In this document: positions 12,579-27,000 of the stretch, in pieces
How positions within the stretch are numbered: position 1 is the stretch's first letter
How the letters are laid out: each line of letters starts with the position of its first letter
Assembly (NCBI RefSeq): GCF_029633865.1
Contig: NC_079223.1
Location: forward strand, 7,974,190 to 8,038,189
Source: Lampris incognitus
Lineage: Eukaryota; Chordata; Actinopteri; Lampriformes; Lampridae
Length of the DNA: 64,000 nt
Reading direction: 5' to 3'
The notes under the pieces: generated by a model
Seen by the model: only the letters and a program-made list of their open reading frames with translations
Databases searched by the model: none
What the model was told of the DNA's origin: nothing
Made by a program: the position numbers and the translations under genes

Positions 12579-15500
12579 ATGTGCTGGAGTAGTACGGTGC
12601 AGGACCGAGTGGAAGAATGGACTCGGTCCTGTCATATAAATAGCTTCAACTAAATGTTTTGTCTGCAAATTCGAGCCCTTATGGGAAAAGATGGATCCAG
12701 GAAAAAAAAAATAGATAATTCGTACTAATTTTAGTACAGGGTAGTATTTTAGTCAGGATCTCCCTAGATGGTTGTGCCAGAATGAACATGAAGTCAACAC
12801 TCTTACAGGCTTGTTTTGGGAGAACACGGCGAACAGATCTTTTTCTTTTTTTTTTTACGCTATAAAATGAGTCATACGTTACACAGTTTACTCTTGCCTG
12901 CGCTCGCCGTGCTCCTTTTTCCGTATTTCCTTACGGTTTTGCGTCGACTTACCGCGACTTGGTGCGCCGCCTCGTTGCCGTGGTTACAGTGACTTGTTAT
13001 TACTCATAGCGAGAGCGGCCAGATATTGGAGAGATTTGATGATTTGTTGGTTCTGGCAGCGCAGCGTGCTCGGCATAAGTGTTTCCTCCTAGTCTGCTGG
13101 CTACATTACCTCCACACAATGCCACCACAAAGCAAAGTAATGGGTGGCCAACTCCGACCAAAATGAAAGAGTCTCCCTTGCCATGTTTCCCACTTCCACT
13201 GCAGAGGAAATGTCGGTGTGTGTGCGTGTGCATGTGTGTGTGTGTGTGTGTGAGAGAGAGGGGAACAGTGGACGAGAGTCTCCCATCCTGTCCTCTGCTT
13301 CTCCTGCAGCAGAACAGGAAGGGATCCGATGTATATTTTTGCGATAACGGGCTCAGATCATTCGGTTTATCACCTGGCCTTCCTCACAAGGCTTCCTCCT
13401 TCTGCTCGCTCCGATTTCTGCCCGCCGGTCAGCCCCCCAGCCGTTGACGGACGCACATAACTTCACGGTGTCATTAGTCTGCCCCCGGTGCACATGGACG
13501 GGGGTCTGCCACGCTGGAATTCAAACAAGCGCTAACACACGTGAAACACTGTTTATGTGCAGTAGAGCCTGCAGCCTGCCTTCATAGGGAGAATTTGACA
13601 GGTTTGTGTATGCAGGGCCGCACTTTTATCGGGGGCGTTGTCGAAAAACAATGGCCCCCTAAGAATAACACTGAAGTAAAAGTGCCCCAGATTTTGTTCA
13701 GATCAGCCACAGGAAGCATCTGGAGCCCTCCCCGTTCACCGCAACCTCAAACACGCACAGATACTGGACCCCATGATAAAACCACTGTTTTTATCAGCTC
13801 TTATCTTCTTCACTGGTATGTTACCCGCTAGGATGTTGCTTTATCCTGAAAAAAAAAAAGCAAAAACTGCACTATTTGTGCTAGTTCAATTCAGTAATGC
13901 AGAAACCGTGCAAACATGAGTCAGAAATGTGCAGTTGTGTGCTTAAAGTGTAATTTTATCAAGGGACCCTCTCTCATCTGAGTAATTTGCAGTTCTCAAA
14001 TGAAATGCAGTTGGGTTCAAAAACAACAGAACAAAAAACAGACCAATAAATATTTCTGTTTATGCATCCAGAAAAGTTTATCAAGATGTTTAAAGGAAGT
14101 CCATCCTTCAGAGAGGGGAAGTCCTCGGGCACTTGTTGTTGTTGCCGAGCCAAAACAGCGGCGACGTCTGTAATGCAAGTCTAACGTCCATACAGAGGTT
14201 GTTCCAGTAAAACAGCTTGTCCTCATCAGTCACGTCCCTGACATCTATTTCTGTTCTCCACACTTTGAATGAAGCGCCTTTGTGTGCATTCATGCTCTTG
14301 TTGCCCGTAAAAGAAGACTACATAGTCTCGTAACGGAGGTAGCGTTTTTTCACTTCTCGGTTCAGGACCCAAGGCTGCTCCCTTAAAAGGATCTAATTTG
14401 GGTTCTGCATTTTTTCTTTTTTTTTTCCCCCGGCACAAGTTTGTTTTACTTTGCAGGGGAGCCTTGCGTGTGTCCTTCTGGTGACTCCAGGTTCAGCTGC
14501 AGCAGACACCGGTTAGGGAGTTCAGTGGGTAGATAGATATGATGATGGGAGTGCTGTGTGCGGAATTCTGGGAATGAAGAGGCAGTAATATGTGACTCTG
14601 CGATGTCTTTCCTCCATTTCAGCACGGGGCCTGTGCCGTGTTGAGCGGTCAGATCTATGGCTCTGCACAATGACCCCGGTGCCGATCTCAGAGCACAGAA
14701 CATCTGCAAAGAAGTACCCACTTATTGAGTGACATAATAAATCCCAAAATAGCTCCGAACGTGTCGTGAATTTCGCAGCGCGAGGGTGAGATTTGGAGTG
14801 GAACTGGACTCTGGGGGAATTTAGTGGTGTATATTTAGGCGGTTGGTCAGGTTTCACCTCAGTATTTGTTGAATTTTTTCGTTCCAGTTACATTTGAAAG
14901 TTTTCCCATTGGCATTGGTGTGAAATCAATACTTGTGTTGTTGTTAGAGTGTCACTGTAAATTCTAAAAGTTACGTTTACTTAAAAAAAAATCAGGGAAC
15001 CGATTACGCTTGGGAAAAGTAAATAAATGAACTAAATTGTGTCAAGTTATGTGAAATGATTTCACATAACTTGACACAATTAAACCAGTCGCTGGTTTAA
15101 TTGTGTCAAGTTTCCTCAGGTGAGGAGTTTCCCCTGGTGAGGAGTTTCCCCTGGCGAAACTCCTCACATAGCGCGTGGGAGGATCACGCTATTCCCCCCA
15201 GTTCCTCCTCCCCCCTGAACAGGTGCCCTGACTGACCAGAGGAGGCGCTAGTGCAGCGACCAGGACACATACCCACACTCGGCTCCCCACCCGCAGCCAT
15301 GGCCAATTGCGTCTGTAGGGGTGCCCGACGAAGCCGGAGGTAACACGGGGATTCGAATCTGCGATCCCCGTGTTGGTAGGCAACGGAGTAGACCGCCACG
15401 CTACCCGGATGCCCATAAACAGCAGGTTGAAGGTTTCGGTACGTCTGAGCGGGAAACCTACTCTTATCTGCCAATTTCTGAGAGTGAAGCGTGGTACACT

Positions 15501-18500
15501 TTCCTGCTTCTTTATAAATCCCAGCTGTGGTTTTTTAACTGTCCCTGGGTCAGATGCTGAATGCCTTTTACGTGATGCATGCGAGACCATAAAAGTTTCC
15601 GGTAATTTGTGTTTATGTGGACATTGTTTCAAAACGCAGTAAATCTATTCCGCTCCTATCCTCATGGGCATACGTGATGTATATCCCCCTACCTGCGCCC
15701 CTAATGCTACGCAGAACAATGCTCTCCATCGGGGGGAGCATTCTTGTTGCATGTCTCCAGTCAGAAGTATGTGTGTGCATGCTTTGGAAAAAGCTGGCGG
15801 CGTAGACGCACTGAGAGCCGCTTCAGAAGGTTTAGATTCTGACAGCAGTGTGTTGTGCGCTTTTGTGATGGAATGCATGTGCTGCTGTGTTAGGGGCAAA
15901 GGCGTATTTATTGGTGTTTATTCTTGGAGAAGCCAGACACATGACAGTACAGATGGTATACGTTTCCTGTCTGTTAACTGAAAACCCTCCATAAATCGTT
16001 CTTTTACCTTACGGACAGATTTTTCTCTTTTGGCCGAAGGGGAAGTACGTATAGTGTGCGTTTACTCATGGGAGACGTTGCAGCGTATTCCCACTCAGTC
16101 TCGCTACAGCGCAGAGCCTGGTTGATTTATCTTTCATTTGTTTAGCATTACAAAATCTCTGCCATATCTGGCGCTGTTCCACTTGTCAGGATGTGGATTC
16201 TCTAGATTCTTCAGCCTGGCTAAAGTTTCCTGAACCTGATAATTCTTCAAGCAGGAACATGAAGAGAGCAGAACGGGCAGGTACAAGCGGCGATATGACA
16301 GTGTGCTGATATTATCCCATTCTCATTTGCCTTTCTCGTTCCATAACATGGTTTAAAATGACCAGGATCTGGGGGCGGGGGGGCGGGTGTTGTTGCAGTC
16401 TATTCCGTTGCCTTCCAACACAGGGATCCTCGGTTCGAATCCCCGTGTTACCTCTGGTTTGATCGGGCGTCCCTACAGACACAATTGGCCGTGTCTGCGG
16501 GTGGGAAGCCGGATGTGGGTATGTGTCCTGGTCGCTGCACTAGTGCCTCCTCTGGTTGGTCGGGGCGCCTGTTTGGGGGAGTGGGGGAACTGGGGGGGAA
16601 TAGCGTAATCCTCCCACGCGCTACGTCCCGCTGGCAAAACTCCTGATTGTCAGGTGAAAAGAAGCGGCTGGCGACTCCACATGTATGGGAGGAGGCATGT
16701 GGTAGTCTGCAGCCCTCCCCGGATCGGCAGAGGGAGCGGAACAGCGACTGAGACGGCTCAGGAGAGTGGGATAATTGGCCAAGTACAATTGGGGAGAAAA
16801 AGGGGGAAGAAAAAAAAAACAAGACCAGGATCTGGGGGGCGTCCGGGTAGCGTGGCGGTCTATTCTGTTGCCTACCAATACGGGGATCCTCTGTTCGAAT
16901 CCCTGTGTTACCTCCGGCTTGGTCGGGCATCCCTACAGACACAATTGGCCATGTTTGTGGGTGGGAAGCCGGATGTGGGTATGTGGTCGCTGGTCCCTGG
17001 TCGCTGCACTAGCGCCTGTTCGTGGGGGAGGGGGAACTGGGGGTGAATAGCATGATCCTCCCACGCGCTACATCCCCCCTGGTGAAACTCCTCACTGTCA
17101 GGTGAAAGGAAGCAGCTGGCAACTCCACATGTATCAGAGGAGGCATGTGGTAGTCTGCAGCCCTCCCCGGATCAGCAGAGGGGCCAGAGCAGCAACCTGG
17201 AAAGTTCCATTCCTTTACAAACTGAGTCTTATTTTCGTATCTTTTTGCCATCTTGCATATTGGTTCTGATGTCATGTTACTCGCAGGCTCCATCTTGGAG
17301 GTGCTGGACATGGGACTATCGCTAGACATGGTGGGTTTCGGGGGCGACTGATCATGAGTCTTAATTCTGTGCTTTCATCAGTTAACAAAAACCCTGCCGC
17401 CCGGTTAGACTGTGTACACGATTTCCCATTACTGATGACTTCTCCTGCCCTGGCGGTGTACTTTATCAGTGGTTACTGCTACCTGCAGTAAGTACAGGCT
17501 GCTCATCCCAGCAGGTTGAACCAGGAAGTAGCTCAGCAGTGTGATCGACCATCGATGGCCCCATAAGACACCATTGTAAAGCCGGCAGCGGTCCCATATC
17601 CAAAACCTGGTCAGTAAAATGATATCATAACTGATATGCATGATAGCAAAACCAACGAAAATAAGAATCAGGTCTGGAATGTTCCTTTGAGGGATGCAGT
17701 GCACAAAGACTTGTCTCTGTGAATGGAAAACACCAAGTACTTTTAATTCAAATTAGCTCGAAACCCCTGTAACGCATACCAGACCTATGTGAACACTTCA
17801 TATTCTCGCTGCCATGTGTATTATTCACACCTAGCAAACGCTTGGGGGAGTACTACTGTGCTAGATGGTACCTTGCAGCAGTTGCTGCATTTTTGCCATT
17901 TTGTAGTGCGATACCGTGGATTACCTGCCAAACAAAGGTCAGCGGCGTTTCTTGGAAAACAGCTGCGTCCATTTGATTTGTTCCTGGACGTTTTGTGTGT
18001 TTTGATGCACAACATGTTCTGAAGTACAAACCTGTGATTTATTAGGACTCGAGACTGGTTGGTGCTTGGTCCTGGATGGACATCTGAGAATCTGCAAATG
18101 TCAGGCTGCAAGCTTTTGCTGAAAACACAAAATAAAAAAAAAAAAACCACATTCTTCATACATTTGATTGGTAGTCTGGCGTCGTCATGTTACTCAGAGT
18201 TATGTGGTGCTGAGAAGACTGAGAAGTGTCCAAGTCCCACTAATCCTCTATGAGAACCGATACTGGTTGTATTTTTTTACATAGGCATGCCAATTAAGAA
18301 CATGTTTTGTTTGCAATGATAATGTAACAAGAAGTTATGCGTCTCTGGAGGGGAATTTGGGTTTTGAATAAAAGCTCACAAGACAGCACGAGACACAAAG
18401 TCAACAACAGGGAACTGCATCAAATAGTTCTGAGACAAGAGAGACTCAATTACGCAGAAGCACATCTTGTTTTCTGTAGAATGTGGAATTTCCCCCCCCC

Positions 18501-20989
18501 CCTTTTCTCCCCAATTGCACCCGGCCAATTACCCCACTCTTCTGAGCCGCCCCGGTTGCTGCTCTGTCCCCTCTGCCGATCCAGGGAGGGCTGCAGACTA
18601 CCACATGCCTCCTCCCATACATGTGGAGTCACCAGCCGCTTCTTTTCACCTGACAGTGAGGAGTTTCGCCAGGGGGACGTAGCGCATGGGAGGATCACAC
18701 CACCCACCGTCTCCCAGTTCCCCCTCCCCCCTGAACAGGTGCCCCGACCGACCAGAGGAAGGGCTAGTGCAGCGACCAGGACACATACCCACATCCAGCT
18801 TCCCACCTGCTGACACGGCCAATTGTGTCTGTAGGGACGCCCGACCAAGCCGGAGGTAACGCGGGGATTCGAACCGGCGATCTCTGTGTTGGTAGGTTAC
18901 GCCACCTGTACGCCCCAGAATGTTGATTTTTTTTTTTTGTCATCATGAATAAGTGACCTTGACATACTGCAGTTACAGCTCCAACCCTGAATACTTCCCT
19001 GGCAAGCAAATGTCTTTTTAGTACTGTCTATCGCTGGTGTATTTAGGACGATGGTGAAACCACGGAAATCCAAATCAGGAAGCTTTCTCAGTTGCTCATC
19101 GTTAACGGGTACTGTTGGCTCGGACATTTTGGGGGGGGGGGATGATATGGCATGCAGCCTTTATGTTTTCAGCGTGGCAGCTGAATGTGAAAGGGGTAAG
19201 CTAGCTATGAGGCTGAGGAGGAGGTGAAGTTGTGCTTATCAATCATAAATGGCAGAAGAAGCTTGTAAAATACCTTTACCAACAGATACTACAACGTCTC
19301 AGCTTCAGCCGGGACTCGGCCATGTTTACTTCTTCAAAGGTAGAGAAGAGCCCTATGTAATAGCACATCTGTGTTCATTTTGGATGGGTCTCTGGCGTTT
19401 TGGATTGTGGTAACACCGACGCAAGTGCCACAATGTCTCTGGTACCACATGTTCTCATTAAGTTCAATAAAGATTTCACTGTAACGGATTGCAACTTGTT
19501 TTTCCCCCTTTTTCTCCCCAATTGTACCCAGCCAATTACCCCGTCCCAGTTGCTGCTCCACCCCCTCTGCCGATCCGGGGAGGGCTGCAGACTACCACAT
19601 GCCTCCTCCCATACATGTGGAGTCACCGGCCGCTTCTTTTCACCTGACAGTGAGGAGTTTCACCAGGGGGATGTAGCACATGGGAGGATCACGCTATTCC
19701 CCCCAGTTCCCCTCCCCCCCAAACCAGTTCCCCCTCCCCCCAAACGGGTGCCTCGACCGACCAGAGGAGGCGCTAGTGCAGCGACCAGGACACATACCCA
19801 CATCCGGCTTCCCACCCGCAGACGGGGCCAAGTGTGTCTGTAGGGACACGCGACCAAGCCGGAGGCCACACGGGGATTCGAACCGCCGATCCCCGTGTTG
19901 GTGGGCAACAGAATAGACCGCCACGCTACCTGGACGCCCCCATGGATTACAATTTTAAAATGACAAACAGAGCAATTAACAGTGACAGTATACAGGGGAG
20001 GATCGAGGGGGGGGAGGGGGCGATTTATAATTTTACTCGCAAAATTATGCTCTCTCCATCAAAAGAGTTTCTAACTAAAATGCGGGGCACTATCTCCTCC
20101 ACCAGCCCAGTTCTTCTAAAGCTCGCTGCAGTCTTCTCCACCGCTCTCTCTGATGGTTTCCATCTGAGGTGCTCGCACTGACTAGTGTGTACTCGAGCTG
20201 GCAAACAGGTTTTGGTTAATAAGGTCATAAATGGTTTCACTCTGCCCCACTTGGGCAGCATTCAGCGAGATGTCCTAGATAGGCTACTTGAGCGCATGTT
20301 TTCCATATGTTAAGAGACATCAACGGAAATACTTTCGAAAGATTACAAGATGTCCATATCTCCCATAACACTTTCTTCATCGACTCCGTTCATCACTCAA
20401 CCAAAGGGCTGTTTCCATTTCTCCTCTACGGTTTCCAGCTGTTCGGCCATTTCATGTAACGCACGCAACCCGTGTTTCTCCCGCAAGTTGCACAAGTCCT
20501 GCTATGGCCGGCCGTCAGCCAGATATATGCATGGGTATTTTTACTTTGGGGGGGGGGGGGGGTTATCTGACCTAGAAGATGGAAAGAAGAGCTTGTGAGA
20601 ACTTCAGCCAAGCGGGAGGCGTCTCAATGAGCGATGGGAGCCTTAGGCGCTGACATCATCCTCCCCGCACCCACTATGACGGGGCTACTCCGTGAGCACA
20701 AAGGGGCAGTTTGGTGCGTTGCCATCCTGCTGATCAGATTAGCATGTGAACATGTGAGATCAGCGTTTGCGCTGCAGTTCAGCTCTCGGCGCCGCAGCTC
20801 AAAGCGGATTCCATGAAATAATGTTTCGCCGAATTACTGTATTTACTGTACTGTAATTACTGTAACGCACACAAGTGAGTTTTGTGCTGTGTCAAGTTAA
20901 GTCTGTTGACTCACTGCTTATTACAATGCTTTGCTGCAGAGCAACAACAGACATAGATGAGAGAGGGAGTTTGAAAACATGAGGTCAGG

Positions 20990-21074
<85 letters not shown>

Positions 21075-24000
21075 CGTGTGTGTTGGGTGGGGAATGAGTA
21101 TGACTGCATCGAGGCAGCTTTGGGGCAGCCTGCAGTAATACAGCCTAAATGACTGCAGGGAAGGAAAATGGTGGGAAAACGAGGCACGGTGTCAGTTGTG
21201 TGAAGTAAATGGGTCTTGAGCGGGGCTTTGTGTGGACGCGGGGCATTGGCAGGAACTTTGTTCCAATGGGAGGGGATGTTAAAGTTGAAAGTCTGAATAT
21301 TTGGGGAATGACATGGTGTTGTGTATCCGGTGAGCGGACCATTCTTCTTCATGAGTTTGTCAGATAAGTTTGCATCTTTTTGTTTTTTGTGTTTGTTTTT
21401 TTGTTTTTTTTGGATCCCCCCCCTTTTTTTTTTTTTCTTCTTCCAATTGTACTTGGCCAATTACCCCACTCTTCCCAGCTGTCCCGGTCACTGCTCCACC
21501 CCCTTTGCTGTTTCGGGGAGGGCTGCAGACTACCACATGCCTCCTCCGATACATGTGGAGTCACCAGCCGTTTCTTTTCACCTGACCGTGAGGAGTTTCA
21601 CCAGGGGGACGTAACATGTGGGAGGATCACGCTATTTCCCCCAGCCCCCCCCCCCCTCTCCGAACAGGCGCACTGACCGCCCAGAGGAGGCACTAGTGCA
21701 GCGACCAGGACACACACACATCCGGCTTCCCACCCGCAGACATGGCCCACTGTGTCTGTAGGGACACCCGACCAAGCCAGAGGTAACACGGGGATTCGAA
21801 CCAGCGATCCCCGTGTTGGTAGGCAACGGAATAGACCGCCACGCCACCTGGATGCCCTATAAGTTTGCATCTTGAATCATTTTTTCCCAGTTTAGGAGGT
21901 ACAGGGGAATAGTATGGAGACAGGTATGGTGGAACATACAAGTAAATATGCCGCTCTTGAATGGGTTTTAGTTCGTCTGCAGATGTTGAACGGTTGCCCT
22001 GCAGCCATTAGGAAGATGCACCCGAGGGATGATGGCTGCTTGTTTGTTTGATGGGGGAAATTAGTGCTGGGTCATATGGAAAATATGATTATGTCATCAA
22101 CATAAATCATGGTTAAAATCCAAACGATGTTCATTGCATTGAGTTGTTAAGTGATGTAAAATATGAGTAGTTTTCAGGTAATGCTCCCTCAAATAGTCTC
22201 ATTTTTCACAGAATCTCGTCATTAATTTAGACAGCGATATTGTGCGTCATGATATAAAATTACATGAACTTCATGCAGATAAAGTGGTTTTGAAAGACGA
22301 TAAACTGTGATATTGAATTACTGGCCGGCCGCTTGTGTTCTGTGAGGATATTATCGCGTGTCATGTGTCGCTGGTTCCAGCACTTCCATGCCGTGACACA
22401 TTTGCATTTGACATAAATTCATGACATATTTCTGTCACAACTGTTGTTCTGATGATTTTTAAATAACTCAAATTCCAGCCCTGCAAACGTGGTGTGCGAG
22501 TCGCTGGTAAAGAAACAGACCCTCCAGAAGACCTTGGTGTTTGACTGGGGATTAACACAATGGCTGCCTTTGATTAGATGGCGTGGCCTGTCACACGTTT
22601 TCTTTGTGGGTTTGATTGGCGTGTAAAAAACAGTTGCTGGGGTCCGTTCCTCTCGCAAAATTATAGGTAACAGGTAATTAACACTTGCGGGTGAGTGGCG
22701 CAGTTGGAGCTCAGGAACTCCTCTGTTCCATAAATACAGGAATGACCAGCGGGCCTGGGAGGAGCGGGGTGGGGCCAGGGCCAGGGGTTGGGGCGGAGCA
22801 CTTTAGACCATTAATAACCTGCTAATAAAAGCTTCAACCAAGTGTCAAGAATTACCTCCCCCCCACCCCCCACTCACAGTGCGATGTGGCTGTGAGTCTT
22901 GGGCTCCCTCCAAACAATTAAATTCTCCGTAGTCCCGCGTTTCATTTGGGACGCGATTCCGAGTCTGCACAATCATATAGGCGCTGTTTGAAAGTATTTC
23001 TGTAAATCCCCCTACAATACTCTGGTCTAATGGAAATTCCTACTGCTATACCCACTGACGCACGCTTAAAGCTCGTTTGCTCAAGCACGAGATTCCGCGC
23101 AGGCTTATTTTCAGAGAGCAGGCCATTATGTCCCCCAGCTCCCATGTGGCCTGTGAAAAAAAGTGAGATTAACAGTGGGAGCTCCAAACTGGGGCTCGTT
23201 TTGAAGACCCCAGCGCCGAGTATTCCCAGAGGGGCAGGTTCACTCCGAGGGCGCTGGACAAGCTCCATATGAAGCATCCTGCCTTGACACCAAGCATTTC
23301 TCTAGCCCCCCCCCCCTCCCTTTCACAGTGCACTACCTCTGTTCACGCACTGAGCACAACATTGTTCACATTACCTCCCAGCCGAGGAGGCCTTTAACTG
23401 GAACAACATCGTCTCTGTGAGACCAAAGAGCCGTGAATTGCAGCTCTGGTGATGGATGGGGGGTCGGCCTCTGCTGGCTCTGGGTCGGCCTCTGCTGGCT
23501 CTGGGTGACTGGGCCTTATGATCGACCGGTTGTCATGTAGTCAATGGCAATTCAGCCCAGTCATTTTCAATAACCAATACTACAAACAGAGTGAACCTCC
23601 TCCTAGAAGTCGAACGCAGGAGTTTCTGGGTAGCGTAGCGGTCTATTCCGTTGCCTACCTGCACGGCGATCGCCGGTTCGAATCCCTGTGTTACCTCCGG
23701 CTTGGTCGGGCGTCCCTACAGACACAATCGGCCGTGTCTGCGGGTGGGAAGCTGGTTGTGGCCGTGTGTGTCCTGGTCGCTGCACTAGCGCCTCCTCTGG
23801 TCGGTCGGGGTGCCTGTTCGGGGGGGGGGGGTAGCGTGATCCTCCCACGCGCTACATCCCCCTGGCGAAACTGCTCACTGTCAGGTGAAAAGAAGCGGCT
23901 GGCGACTCCACATGTATGGGAGAAGGCATGTGGTACTCTACAGCCCTCCCCCCGGATCGGCCAGCGACCGGGACGGCTCGGAAGAAAGGGGTAATTGGCC

Positions 24001-27000
24001 AGATGCAATTGGGGAGAAAAGGGGGGGGAAATAAAAAAAAAAAAAGAAAGAAAGAAAGAAAGAAATCGAGCACAGTCCTCGAAATTGTACTGATCCCAAT
24101 AAGTGAACTCGGCTGTGCATAGGTGTGTAGCGCTTCTTCCCGGAGGAGCCATGAAAGTCTGTATTTTTGTCTATTCATGTCCTGCCCATAACCTGACTTT
24201 TCCTCTTTCCTGCCATAATTCTCTCATGGTCGCCGCGTAGTGAGGAGGAGCCTTAGATGTTCGTACCGAAGACTGGCCCGGTGCCTGGCGGGGTGGTGGG
24301 GGGTGTAGGGGTGGGTGGACGTTGGAAAACTCTGTGATAATGGGTAAAGGGAGAGAGAGAGCGAGAGAGAGCAAAAGAAAACGTGTCCTAAGTGATCACC
24401 GGAAAACGCACAGAGGAGCGCTCGTGTTTACATTGCGGGCTGGGCTGCACGTTGGCAGGCATCAGTTGGACACAAGAGACGAACTTTGCCTGCAGAGCTG
24501 CTGCGTATTTTTCCTGTTTTTCAGACGTGGAGATCGGAGCCAGATCCATCAGGCCACCTTCAAAGAGCTGAGCGATTTTTAATGGACAGGAGAGATGAAA
24601 AGGCAACATCGATATCTGCCCCCCCCCCCGCCCAGTACACTTGCCAACACTATTTCTTTAACGAAGATGCGGGGTTTGGACACATTTAGCTCTGTTTTCC
24701 TTCACTCTTGATTGTTTCCATCAAAGCTGCCAGATGAAACACCTCTTTGTGGGCCTACCGTAGAAAAGAAGTGATGTGCACATAGAGGCACTACCAGCGA
24801 GTTATTGCAACATTTCACTGCCCAATGTTTTCCAGATTGCCTTTGGGAGGGCGGTCCATGTATGCACTTTAGCAAAAAATGTCTAGTTGCGGCCAAGGCT
24901 TTTCCATTATTCCCAGATCAAAACCCGGGTGGGTGATTCCTAGAGACGGGGTCACTATTGCACCTGTCCACATAAGTCAACCTGCCAGTCAAACAGCAGA
25001 AATGGAAGTCTGCCTCAGTGTCATGTTTTGTTTTGTTTTTTAAATCCACCCCTTTTTCTCCCCAAATGTATCCTTGTTTTCAGTCACGCGATTCTGATGA
25101 CGCGCGAGACTCAGATGGAGGGCATGAAGTGAAAAGCAGAACGGACGAGACGGAGCTAGTTTAGCCCGAACTGTGCTAGTTTAGACGACATTATGAGAGG
25201 AAGGAATAAACAGAAAGTAAGACATGTTGGTCATGATCTTATGTTATGAAGACGGGGGTTTTTTTTGTGACGAAGTGGTCACTGCACACACGCGCGTTAT
25301 CCGACTCCGTCCCTCCCGGCCTCACACGACAGTCCGCAAGCCATTTTTTCCGGCGTTTTCAGTCAATTTCTTGCACCCCCCCCCCAACAGCAGCTTTTGG
25401 TACTCAGTAAAAACTCCTTGTGGTTTCTCAGTTAATGACGCCAAACATAGGCATTTCGAACGTTTGTGATAGTGCTTCCTATGTAGAAAATCACTTCCTG
25501 CCCTCCATCTGTAGTTGGTGACGTCATATGCAAACAACCAATTACCCCACTCTTCCGAGCCGTCCCGGTCGCTGCTCCACCCGGTCTGCCGATCCGGGGA
25601 GGGCTGCAGACTACCACATGCCTCCTCCCATACATGTGGAGTCGCCAGCCACTTCTTTTCACCTGACAGTGAGGAGTTTCACCAGGGGGGTGTAGCGTGT
25701 GGGAGGATCACGCTATTCCCCCCCAGTCCCCCTCCCGAACAGGCGCCCCGACCGACCGACCGACCAGAAGAGGCGCTAGTGCAGCGACCAGGACACATAC
25801 CCAAATCCGGCTTCCCACCAGCAGACACGGCCAATCGTGTCTGTAGGGACGCCCGACCAAGCCGGAGGTAACACGGGGATTCGAAATGGCAATCCCCGTG
25901 TTGGTAGGCAACGGAATAGACCGCCATGCCACCTGGACGCCACCGGTGTCATTATTTTTTCCGTGTACAGTCCTGTATTTACCAACAGGGTACCGTGACA
26001 TCTTCCTGCCTTTATAATGTGTCAGCGTTCTGCCAGCAGTTGTGAGCAATTTTCGTTTTTGACTGGGTGTCTGCTAGAGATGCAAGACAGATTTGTTTAC
26101 CATGGCCCTGATGTTTGTGCTTTCCACAGAAAGATGTGAGGGACGTGTTCACGGCCATCTCGTTTGAGGTGGCTTACAGCCTGGGGAAGCATTTGGTGAC
26201 TGGACACCAGGAGCAGGGGCTGCCTGCCTTGTCACCAGTGTTACGATGGAGAAAAGGAGGCAAAATTGCATCGAAGAATGAGGTAAGGCAGACAGTTGGC
26301 TGTGGTGTAAGGAAAACCTGCGTGCACTGTGATAAGATAAGGTCGACTGCTGTTAGGTAGAATAATCTGAAACTCAAGTCTTCAAACTGTTCTAGGGGCC
26401 CCACATTGATTTTTTGCACACTGAAGGAGCTAAAATTGCATACTGCAAGGGAATGTCACAAAAAAGACAGTTGTCTGGAATTTGGGAGAAATCAGTCTGT
26501 TTAGATCTAACTCAAACATCCACTGTAACCAGCTATATTCATCTCATTATTTCTACCACTGATAAGACGTGATGAAATCAAGGCTGGACAATTGGATTTC
26601 ACAGTAAATTAAACGTATTAATCCTGTCACGAGGAGCACGTCACGCTCTGCAGCTGCCTGTTACCATTTCTTATATACGTCGCTAAAGTTCATCTGTCTG
26701 ACTTGACAAGTATAACTCACTGCATCGAAGAAAGTTGAATCAGTTCATCTGGGCACCACGTTTACTGACAGATACGTTTCATAACCCAACTTAGGTGACA
26801 TCTTCAGTCTCAGCTGACTGCAGGTATCCCCACCCTTATAAACAATACAGTCCCTAACAACCGAAACCAACGGCCAGTTTCATATGCAAATATGGATGTG
26901 ACCATTAACTAGAGTTTCGATGGCCATGTGCACTATTACAGAGGGCTGGAGAACGTTTACAATCACAGCATTGTCAGATGGCAACAGATGTACTCTTAGG

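Larger units (their letters stand above)
11540..15030 (+). other. intron 4 stretch, mostly unique
   Basis: Apart from the (TA)n and (GT)n arrays, only short chance ORFs. Confidence 0.4.

Noticed and set aside
17429..17704. 91-codon - strand ORF rich in hydrophobic residues
   Set aside because: Lacks a recognisable domain and splice context; likely chance.
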